A stretch of 64,000 nucleotides of DNA. Source: Phanerodontia chrysosporium (lineage: Eukaryota > Basidiomycota > Agaricomycetes > Polyporales > Phanerochaetaceae). The stretch's first letter is position 1. Each line of letters opens with the position of its first letter. A program made the translations under genes and the position numbers. A model generated the notes under the pieces. The model was not told where the DNA came from, made no database searches, and saw nothing but the letters and a program-made list of their open reading frames with translations. Location: NCBI GenBank assembly GCA_001910725.1, contig MJGA01000020.1, positions 62,001 to 126,000 of the forward strand, read 5' to 3'. Positions 11,175-20,743 of this stretch are shown here, piece after piece.

Positions 11175-12471
11175 ATGTCGCAATCCCCGACAAACAATGC
11201 ACTGGCGATCGGCACCGCCGTCACGCGAGCGACAAAGGATCTCGCCAGCCTACTACCGTTCCCACCCATTACCGTCGCAGCAACGGTCTTGCTCGAGGTC
11301 TTCACCACTATCCAGGTGCGCCTACAAGCCGAATCGCTCAAGTAAGATGCTGAGTCTCCTGGAAGGCCCTGCATTCGCAGCAGGAAGACTGCCTGCGACT
11401 TGCGCAGCGCTGCATTGCGTTGCTCGCGGATGTGAAGGAGGCCATGGAGACCCGCGGAGGCGAGCCGCCAGAGCCTCTGAAGCAAAGCATCGCAAAGTTC
11501 ACGAGGTGTGGATCCTTCACTCTCGTCTCGCCACTTCATGTCTTACCATCGTCGCAGGACGCTGGAGAGTCTACGAGACGATATGAGGAGCGACGCATGT
11601 GGCAGCTGGACTGGACGATTTCTGCGCAAGAGCGCAATGGAGACGAAGATCGCACAGTATAACGATATGATTGACGACGCCGCCCGCTCGTTCCAGATCG
11701 TAACCCTGATTCACATCTATCGAGCTGTGAATCAGAACGGACGTGTGCAAGCACCCGCACAGAACACACGTAAGTACATGGTCTGCAGGAGAGCGCCGAC
11801 TATTCTGACTCTTGCGCCTGACTTAGCGCCATCATGGGGATATGAAGACACATCTCCGATATATTTCTACGACAACGACAAGCCATACTACGAGTACGCA
11901 TCTCAGCTTCTCATGTGTCGGAACCATGCATGACATGTTGCGGCAGATTCACAAATGCTGCATCGTACCCAATTCAGTATCAAGGGAGGCTATACCCAAC
12001 CGCAGAGCATTGTGAGTAGATTCAACACTTGTGTTTGAATCGTGTTGACGTCGGCTAGTGTATGGAGCGTGCAAGTTCCTCGACACATACCCAGAGCTTG
12101 CCGAGAGGATTAGGAACGCACCCAGTCCGCGTGCAGCGATAGACGAGGCAAATAAATTTGGATCTCTGCTGCGACGCGACTGGACCACCGTAAAGATCCC
12201 TGTGATGGAGGAGGTTCTGTGGGAGAAATTCACGCAGCATCCTGCGCTGTGTGGCATGCTCCTAGCAACAGGTAATCGCGAGTTGGTTGACACTAGCCCG
12301 GTGAGTCTGAGACAGACTTTTGTGCGTGAACCGACCCATTTGAACCCGCGAAATTGTGTTTAGCAAAGCGCATTTTGGGGGATGGGTAAAAATTGGCAAG
12401 GACGTAACGAGTTGGGCAAGGCCTTGGTTCGGTTGAGGAACAAGCTTCGGGTTGAACGTCCTTGGTACTAG
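11175..12471 (+). CDS. MLKL-NTD-like helical bundle fused to a NADAR domain (D1)
   Basis: Exon 1 (11175-11315) and exon 2 (11366-11505) plus the next exon encode an all-helical domain of about 165 residues. Landmarks are DLASLLPFPPITVAATVLLE, DCLRLAQRCIALL, KFTRTLESLRDD and IDDAARSFQIVTLIHI. The spacing matches the four-helix domain that Agaricomycete proteins share with the N-terminus of the necroptosis effector MLKL. A NADAR domain follows (IYFYDNDKPYYE; FTNAASYPI; YPTAEH; KFTQHPALCGMLLATG; GRNELGKALVRLR), with the usual introns. Two normally invariant positions differ: FQAxKF reads YGACKF, and DxFWG reads SAFWG. The reading frame is intact. A catalytically dead ADP-ribose reader coupled to an effector domain is my inference; a weak enzyme is the alternative. 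Confidence 0.8.
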
Positions 12472-13930
12472 GTGGACGCACCAGAGATCTTATGGCGGTT
12501 TTACACCGTCGAAGGACCGGTATAGTGCCATTGACTCACCTGACGTGTAATATGTATGATCCTCACCACATTGCAGCACGTCGCCCGCGGCGAGCCTCCA
12601 TTGAATTTGATGGCGCATCAGGCGGTTACACCCGGTGGAGCTGGCGTACAACGTTCAATTGCAACGTTCAACGACATAGCAATGAGGCGCATGTCTCAAC
12701 CCTATTTCTTCCAACTCGAGCACTTCCGTGGGCTGAGCGCGGGCGATTCTCGTGATGAGCAAACCTTTCATGATTGGTGTAGCTGCCGGAAGACGACATG
12801 CTGTTTGAGCACTACATCCTCATGGATCGTGCTGACAATCGCTGGGAAGCACCTCGGTCCATTTAGAAGAGTGGAAAGGGTCTGGTGCATGCTATTCCCG
12901 GGCCCATGGAGCTCTCACGCCGGCGAGGCGAACCAAACCCGTGGAAGCTGCCGGTGCATTAGGAAGACGGCCTCATGGATACAAGGTCCGGTCCTCTTCG
13001 AGGATGACCTTCACAGGACACAATTATTTGATAGTAATGCATCGCATGTGCAGCCGTCTGTGCACATTATTGTGACATTATTCAGAACAGGATCCAGTGC
13101 AAGATTGGGTGAGCTGTGATACGCCTCGATCCTGAAGTCTGAGTGCTTGCAACTGCCATAAAACTCGGACCTCCGGCCTATGAGGTGCTTGCGTCCTTGG
13201 TTTCCTAGGGTCCCATATTTGCTGACGTAGCACGCCACGCTGAATACAGTACTTCGGTTTGTAGAGGTAGAGAGCGTCCTCGCGGCGCTTTCAGCCATCG
13301 TAAGCAGCACCACGTAGCTCGGGCGTTTGCTGTTGCACCTGATCATTGCACCTTCTGAGACGCGCTCTGCCACCTGCACGTTCCGTCATCCGAAGGGACA
13401 GTCCCTCTCTCGCGCCACCGGTTCTTGAAGGCCAGGGTAGGGATCCAGCTTTCAGTGTCTGTTGAGTGTCCCCGAGCTGAAATGAATGTTACCTTATCAG
13501 ATGCGGGTACCTGGTCCATGGACCTGCGGGAGGACGTACTAGCCTCGTGGACCCGCGGACATCGAAAGAGGATGGGTCTGCCGGAAGACTGGAAAGGGTC
13601 TGATGCCCATCAAGTGTTTCTCATATTCATCTCATGCGCAATTTCGACGGCAGGGGGTTCCAACCCGGAGTAAGGGACAGATAGGTCGGCTTGGCCGTGA
13701 TGGCACTCCTGCGACGATGAGCTTGCTGAGTTGGATCGGAGGACGAATCACGCTCAATAATCCAAGACAACACAGCGCCGATACACTCCAGGGGGACAGC
13801 GCGACAATTGGGTTCGATCACATCGGAGCGTCCGTGGAAATCTGGGGACATTCGATCTGGCTACCATAGGGCGGCGGTAAATGCATTGCTCGTTGTAACC
13901 CGTTTCTTCAAACGCTTACGCGCATCAGAG
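12472..13930. other. Gene-poor stretch between D1 and D2
   Basis: A short open block at 12783-12866 (LPEDDMLFEHYILM..., ending in a stop) preceded by an AG looks coding-like. It could be the last exon of a small or decayed gene beginning near 12556. I recognise no family. The remainder to 13930 shows only short frames. Confidence 0.35.
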
Positions 13931-15322
13931 ATGTCGCTCTCCCCCACGGCAGAGACTGTGGTGGCCATTGGTGTCGCTGTCGCGTCTGCGACGAATGAGC
14001 TTTCGTCTCTCCTACCCTTCCCACCCGTTGCCGCCGCAACGACGATCCTCCTGGAGATCTTCAAGCTGATACAGGTAAGAGCTGCGTCTGCGGAGTCAAT
14101 TTCTTTGGGCCCATAAATTATAGCAGGACCTGCACACGCAACAACGTGATTGTCTGCGGCTTGGTGAACGCTGCGTCGCGCTTTTGACGGATGTACGAGA
14201 CGCTATGACTGGTCGTGGGGGCGAGCCACCTGAGCAGCTCAAGAAAAGCATCGCCAAGTTCACGAAGTACTGCTTTCAATTCAGAGGGAAAGGACATAGC
14301 TCACTGCTTCTCCAGAACTCTGGAGAGTTTGCGCGACGACATGAAGAGCGATGCCCAGTCGGGTTCGTCGACAGAGTATTCCGCAGGAGTATCATGGAGG
14401 CGAAGATGGCACAGTACCACTCTATGATCGATGACGCTGCTCGTTCCTTCCAGATTGTCTCTCTCATCCACATTCAGCGAGCCATCGGTGACCACAGCAC
14501 AAATGGTACGGCGCACGCCCCGCCAACCATTTGTGAGTGTAACCAGCAGTCGCTTCCCGTTTGCAATCTGACCTTGTGATCAGTGTCACCCATCTATTTT
14601 TACGAGAAGGGCCAAGAATTCTTCGAGTAAGTAACGCCTTGGGCTGGACATTGTAGTACTGAGAGCCTCCCAGATTCAGCAACTCATCCCCATATTCGGT
14701 ATGGCACGATGACAAACTCTACCCAACGTCTGCGCACCGTCAGTATCGTTGTACAAGCCTTCAGGGACGAGTAGTACTGAAATGCAGCACTGCCAGTCTT
14801 CCAAGCACACAAATTTCTCGAGCATGCCCCTGACACAGCAGAGATTATAAGGACGCAGCCGACTGCCAAAGCGGCGTTTGAAGAGGCTGCACGACGGCGC
14901 CAGGAGCAGAGGTCAGACTGGCGTCAGATGAACCGTGGCTTCATGGACGCGGTTCTCGAGGCCAAATTCACGCAGCACAAAGAGCTGCGGCAGAAGCTGC
15001 TCGACACAGGCGACCGCGAGATCATCGAAGCCAACCCGGTGCGCTGCTTTCTGTGTTTCATGCATGCGTCTGAGTCCGCGTTCTGCAGTACGACTCGTTC
15101 TGGGGCCACGGCGCGGACAGGAAGGGCCGCAACGAGCTCGGGAAGTCTCTGATGAAGCTGAGGGAGAAGTTTCGTGCCGAGGACAGCAGAGGGCACATGC
15201 GGAGGCAGTCGACGAAGACGGGCGTGCGCCGCGCGGCGGACGACTCGGGAGGCCATCTCGCACCGTCTCTCAGGGGACGCGGCGGACACAACCACCATCG
15301 CTCTCGCAGCACCAACCGCTAG
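13931..15322 (+). CDS. MLKL-NTD-like helical bundle fused to a NADAR domain (D2)
   Basis: Paralogue of D1. Exon 1 is 13931-14074, with an intron at 14075-14123. The helical domain reads NELSSLLPFPPVAAATTILL, LRLGERCVALLTDVRDAM, SLRDDMK and IDDAARSFQIVSLIHI. The NADAR domain has FQAHKFL, AVLEAKFTQHKELRQKLLDT, DSFWGHG and GRNELGKSLMKLREKF, then an Arg/His-rich tail. The normally invariant Glu of the SEH motif is replaced: YPTSAH. A single-base deletion at about 14358-14364 breaks the helical domain relative to D1. It is either an assembly error or a real lesion, so the intact product is uncertain. The 3' end faces the minus-strand PARP-C gene 260 bases away. Confidence 0.75.
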
Positions 15323-15582
15323 GCACTGCATTGAACATTGCACGTATATCGATAGTTGTAGCATGTATTGGATTTGTACGGAGAATAATCATGTGTATTT
15401 ATCACGCAGTCCAGATGCCAATTTCGACCGGTATGTGGGCCTCGACGTGCCTCAGAGGTACGTAGCATATCATGAGACGACGAGAGCTGCGATTTAGTAT
15501 GGTACATATATCTACAGTGGTATACAAGGATCCCCTTGAAGACGAAGAAAACGCGGTGAAAGGTATCCAAATGATACTGCGC

Positions 15583-17275
15583 TCACTCTCCAGGCTCGAA
15601 GATGACAAGATACTCGGGGCGGATAGCATCGTTCTAGAATCACTTACGTCAATTGAGTTCTGACATCCTGAACAACGTGTTCTTACCGTGTAGACTACGG
15701 GTTCGTCGATGAGCGTCTGCACGTACAAGACAGATTGGGACGAGTACTCACCGACAGCCTCATCATAATTCACAGTGATATTCGGCTCTCCGATTACCGA
15801 ATCGTACCCGGGCGGAGCCTAGCAGGCGCTGAGTAAGCTTGCGCTCCGCGTGGCAGACATGACTTACCTCTGTCAGGCTGTGGTCATTATGAGGGACTTT
15901 GATTGCGTTGCCCATGACCACCTCGGTCAGCATCATCGCCTTGTAAGGCGATCCGCCATACTCCTTGATGTAGTCGAACGACTGTGTACAACGCCTTAGG
16001 TATTGCTCTCAAGCAGAAAAGCTAAGTGCGCACCTTAGAGGACGTCGCTGAAGTATAGATGCCAACGCCGAATCGCTGGAAGCCCCGGAGGCCGGTGCCG
16101 TCCGCCTTTCCAGGCAATTTCGCTCTCGCAACCAAAAACGAATTCTACGCAAACATTAGGATCCAGCTCTACGACGTGCGCCGCGGCATTCACACGGCGT
16201 ACCTGGAGAATGCTGCACATTGCGCAACTTGGGTCGTCGCAGAAGTCGGTTTCGCCCGGGTCTCCTATGCGGCAGCGGCGAGTCGTGCCGTGCCACCTGC
16301 GCCTCTGGTTCCCTTTCAATGACCTGCATATAATTGCGTTGGGATATGAATATGGGGTTGATGGCGGAGGCTTACTTGTAAGCCTTGAAACGCTCCATGT
16401 GGCTCCTGCGGGAGTAGACTTTGTAGAGCTATAGTGCAAAAGATGCACCTCAGCACTGGAAAACAGACGCGGTACGGGTATAGTACTGACCTTGATGACT
16501 TCTCCAGGGAGCGGTTTTTTCTCCGTTGGAGGATGCAACCATTTCTTCTGGAACAGCTCAGCGACTTCAAATGGAGGAATGAGCTGTGTGACGGCATATC
16601 AGAGATCATAATTCTTACTTTCCCGGAACTCCTCGTGTTCTGAAGGAATCTCGAGGAGGAGAGGCGCTGGAGACTTTCATGAGCTGCTTCACAGGTGATC
16701 GAGCGACAAGGAACGACTTGCTCGATTCGTATACATCATCTCTGCATCTGATAGAGCAGAAGTCGCTTAGCTTCCCATCTATCTCTATCTTTGTATGCGA
16801 ATTGCATCTGGGAAGGCGGTCAGTGGCCGGAACCGGAAATTGCGGAAGAAAGGCTCACAGAAGACAAGTATCGCCTGCCCGTCTAAACGCAGGATATTGA
16901 AGTCGTGTCAGCCGTAGTCAACGATCTTTGCGCAAGGACACTCACCTAGGGTTCTGGTGATTCTGCCCTGGCTGGTTCTGCTTCCCGCTCGCAGTCCCAT
17001 TGAAGATACCCGCGCACGTCCGAGAGCAGAAAGGATGGACTAGCAGCAGAAATCGTCAAATTGTAGTCATTCTTGAAGCTCACGCTGACTGACCTATTGT
17101 TCCTTCCACAAAGACAGGTTTCATCCCGCAGTTCTGGAGAAGGGGTCATGGTTAGCTGTGAAAGAGCGAAGCGCCGTAGTCGACGCACTCGACACATTTG
17201 CTGTGTGCTGGGCTGCGACCTCATCGGGGTCGAGGGCGGGTCATCGTAATTGCTACTGCTGAAACAGCAACCCAT
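15583..17275 (-). CDS. PARP-type ADP-ribosyltransferase with predicted lipid-anchored N-terminus (copy C)
   Basis: The minus-strand ATG at 17275 opens MGCCFSSSNYDD. This fits the N-myristoylation consensus (Gly2, Ser6) with adjacent Cys3/Cys4 for palmitoylation, and it replaces finger 1 of copies A and B. After a phase-0 GTGCGT intron come finger 2 (NCGMKPVFVEG...HPFCSRTCA) and finger 3 (CLLCNSHTKI...SDFCSIRC). The linker is APLLLEIPSEHEEFRE. The catalytic domain has RRWHGTTRRC, DFCDDPSCAMCSIL, FGVGIYTSATSSKS and NYDEAVVY, an intact H-Y-E triad. The 8-nt micro-exon is 15687-15694 and the last exon is 15583-15633. A TATA-like ATATAAT lies about 55 bases upstream of the start. Membrane anchoring is a motif-based prediction. 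Confidence 0.85.
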
Positions 17276-17328
17276 GGCGAAGACGAGGACAGCGGAAGGC
17301 CAAACCCCGTGGGCATCACGGTCAAGCG

Positions 17329-17337
17329 GTATATAAT
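17329..17337 (-). promoter_or_regulatory. TATA-like element of PARP-C
   Basis: The minus strand reads CATTATATACC about 55-60 bases upstream of the MGCC start codon at 17275. Position and sequence fit a core-promoter TATA box and support that start. Confidence 0.45.
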
Positions 17338-17983
17338 GTCGTGTCCAAACTTTGTTCGTAGATCAAGAAGCTGCCCAGGGAACTGACAGAACCGAGGGCA
17401 CTGTCCTGAGGGTTAGCAATCAGACATCACGCACAACGCTCTGTTCGCACGCACCGGATATTCCGCATGTCGTGTTGACGCGGGCAGTGTAGGCACAGAA
17501 TGTCCTGGGCTTTAGCGCATAACTCAATAACAAATGCCGTTATGAGATTAGCGGCGGACCTGAATCGGCTTATCTTGGGCTACATATGAGGGTAGTCTAT
17601 GCGCGCTGCGCAAGTTCGGACCCTGGTTCCATGCATCTGCGGGTAGGAGATGGGAGGTGGTGGAGTCTATATATCACAGATTTAGCATCTTCCAAGTACA
17701 TGCCAATGTACAGGCGAGAGTTCATTCTACGCATGTGTGACACTCGTGCCTGTACCGTGGCATTTGTACGCCTCCGAGCGACCAGGCCGAGTGCTTCGAG
17801 AACGAGGGAACGCAAAGGTCGGTTTGTACTCACCGTGTGTTCGATTCAAGAGGAAATACTAGAATAATATCAGTCCATACGACGTAAGATAGGTAGTACT
17901 GGCGGGGGTCAGCTCAGAGCGGTACCAACGCCGGCAACGTGCCGCAGAGATGGTCTGAATGGAGGACTGCCGGCTATTACCGA

Positions 17984-18001
17984 GGCGCATCAGGCGCATC
18001 A
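17984..18001. repeat. Two direct copies of the 9-mer GGCGCATCA
   Basis: Two perfect tandem copies. The same doublet recurs at 23417-23434, and almost three copies in reverse complement lie at 56850-56875. All three sit in intergenic DNA. Confidence 0.6.
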
Positions 18002-18442
18002 ATGGCTGTGGGATTCACCGAATCCCGCGCGACGCCGAGGTTCAAAGTTGACCATGCTCATCATCCACGCTCTGCAACTACAATTCATCTGAAAGGTCTA
18101 TCCTATATTTTGATCTTGACATAGTTTTCCTGAGATATGAAGATGACGGGGCGACGCCCTCGGAGCGGACAGCCCCTGCGCTGATCGTCGCGATTCGAAA
18201 GCCGCACATGACCGCACTGCATGGCTGGCCGTGCACTTGTTCCCTGGGTAGGTGCTACGCAAACGTCTTCTCGACCTGCACGCGCTGACAACGCGGCTGA
18301 GGCGGTGAACACTTGCCAGAGCGCTGAACGCGTCACGCTGCCGTCCGGCCGGGCTACTTGGAAACAGGTCCCCGATCTGTGAACTATAAGCTAGATCCCG
18401 GGCTACTTGGCTGTGTCTCTTCCCACAACGTCTGCCTCAATC

Positions 18443-20129
18443 ATGGGCTACAGCAATATCTGCGCCTATCCCGGCTGCTCTGCTCCTGTCTGGGTCGACA
18501 GCGACGGCAATCCCTCGCTATGTTGCTCGAGGAAGCACATGAAGGCGCTTTCAGATTCTGGCCCCTCGACCCCGCTCTGCCAGGTACGCAGTCTCTTCTG
18601 TAGCAGTCGGGCTGCTGATTAGGATGTACCTCGCAGAACTGCAACACCCGTCCAGTGTTCGTCGAGCATGGAAAAGGTCAGGTCGTAGGCCTCAGCAAGG
18701 ACCTTATCTGATCTGCGTTGCGGAAAGTCCATCCATTCTGCAGCCGCAAGTGCGCAAACGCTTACGATCAGGGCCCACAAATGGAACCAGTACAGCAGTA
18801 CGCAGCGTTGTTTACTCACACCGTATCGGGACTCAAGATGCTTTGCCTCACAGGGACGAAGGGGAATTATGTCTTCTGTACGATAACTCTCACCATGTGC
18901 TCCTTCCTACTGACCACCACTCTCTAGTTGCGGACAATCCTCTAAGTGTGTGGTAGATGGGAAAGTCAGCGATTTCTGCTCGATCAGTTGCCGTGAAACT
19001 GTCTACGAAGCAGGTATGTCGCGTTGCTATCTACGAAAAGAAATCGTTTCTTATCCTCATTATAGCGCCAGTGCTTCTGGAGGTCCCATCCACAGATGAA
19101 CAGTTCCAGGAGAGTGAGTGATCTTGCCAGCGGCGTCCCCTGCAGTATGTTCATTGGTCGCCGCAGTTGCCGATCTATTCAGGGCAAAGTGGCTGCATCC
19201 TCCGTCAAAGAAGAAGCCATACCCGGGGAAGGTCCTCAAGGTTAGACTCTCCTCTTCCGATCTACGCGACGATGTAAATGATGATTGTCCCAAGCTCTAC
19301 AAGGTGTACTCGCACGGCGATCACATGCGGAAGTTCCGCGCATATAAGTACGCCTGCGCTCCTGCCTCCATGTCTTGTATATTGCTGATTCCGATCGTCA
19401 TCAGAGCCCAGAAGCATAATGCACGACGACGCTGGCATGGGACGACACGCCGCTGCTGTCTCGGGGACGACGAAGACTCCGTCAACTTCTGCAGCGACCC
19501 AGGCTGCGCCGTATGTGGCATATTGCGGGTCCGTCAAAGGTCTACGTCATCCGGATTGTACTTACGTTATACACGCAGAACTCGTTCCGTGTCGACAAGG
19601 CTAAGGCCTCTAGTGCGATGGCTGCCGGTGGCAGTTTCCAACGGTTCGGCGTTGGCATCTACACCTCTGCGACTTCCTCAAAGGCAGGTCTGGTCAATCG
19701 GCAATCAGGGAGTTGAAAGCTCACCAAAGGCTGTAGTCATACGACTATATCAAGGAGCTCGGAGGGTCGCCTTACAAGGCCATGATCCTCAGCGAGGTGG
19801 TAATGGGGAAAGTTTGCAAGGTAACACATGAGGAACAAGGTCTCATCCGGGTATGTCGCTGTTCCAGATCGTCGGCCGCCCTCTCTCTGACAGCAATCAG
19901 GCACCTCCAGGATACGATTCTGTGGTTGGCGAGCCGAACATCACGGTGAATTATGATGAAGCAGTCGGTGAGCAGATCCTGTCTGACGTGTACGCGTCCA
20001 TACTTACTATGATACCCTCAGTATATACGGTAAATCTCACTCAAATTGGCATACGGTTGACAATAACATCTCTCACAGGATCATGCTATCCGACCCGAGT
20101 ATCTATTGATTTTTGAGCCTGGTGTTTGA
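18443..20129 (+). CDS. PARP-type ADP-ribosyltransferase with three N-terminal zinc-finger motifs (copy B)
   Basis: The ATG at 18443 opens MGYSNICAYPGCSAPVW, finger 1, which closes with CCSRKH. Finger 2 is NCNTRPVFVEHG spliced to HPFCSRKCANAY. Finger 3 is LCLLCGQSSKCVVDGK followed by SDFCSISC. The linker reads APVLLEVPSTDEQFQE. The catalytic domain includes FRAKWLHPPSKKKPYPGKV, RRRWHGTTRRCCLGD, NFCSDPGCAVCGIL, FGVGIYTSATSSK, GSPYKAMILSEVVMGK, PPGYDSVVGEP and NYDEAVVY, so His, Tyr and Glu are all present. The protein ends AIRPEYLLIFEPGV. Intron positions match copies A and C, including the 8-nt micro-exon. It is closest to copy C in the catalytic part. Substrate is unknown; the fingers suggest nucleic-acid or protein binding. 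Confidence 0.85.
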
Positions 20130-20743
20130 GAGCCCACGTTGTTTTATGCCAGGTCTGCGTCATCCGTATTTTAATCGGCAACCTCGAGCTGCTGTATGCG
20201 ATTGTACTGTACTTCACGTCACGGCGTGTTTGATACAATGTACATTATGTACCTCAACCCTCCAGGCCTGCTGCTTCCGTTTTCTGGTAAAATATCCTAT
20301 CCTAGCAATGGGGGCAGAAGCAGCACTTCAGAGGAGCGAGCAACTGGCCTAGTCGAAAAGAGCTGTATCAATGCTCCACGATGAAAGTAGATTTGCCCAG
20401 CTCCGAAGGCTTTACGGTATGCTGCTCGGGCGGGATAAAAGTCAGCTGGTCGACGACGTATAGGCGGATTGATGAGAAACAGAATATCAGCGAATATATC
20501 TCTATACGCTGGACATATTCTGGAGCTGCGTCTCAGACAGAATGGGTTTGGGAAGGCTCCCTTGGGATCTCGTGCAATAGCCCATACACAGAAGGCATTG
20601 ACACCCGCATAGTGTCAAGCCCTGCTTCAAGGTTCATCTGTCAGTCTGGCGGTCGCAAATGTGATATTATAGCATACGACAAGTACATGACGATAGCCCT
20701 TAACGAGATAGCCCTCGCATATTTTTACACAGAAGCTTGCCTC
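20130..20743. other. Intergenic between convergent genes
   Basis: Contains the 3' flanks of PARP-B and the amidohydrolase. A plus-strand frame from 20381 stays open into the antisense of the amidohydrolase but has no family match and is probably chance. Confidence 0.4.

Larger units (their letters stand above)
17276..18442. other. Divergent promoter region between PARP-C and PARP-B
   Basis: About 1.2 kb without a credible gene. It includes a perfect double GGCGCATCA unit (17984-18001) and a duplicated CGGGCTACTTGG near 18350 and 18398, just upstream of PARP-B. A shared control region for the two PARP genes is possible. Confidence 0.4.

Noticed and set aside
13011..13379. 122-codon minus-strand frame between D1 and D2
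   Set aside because: No recognisable motif, no plausible splice context, and composition like surrounding non-coding DNA.
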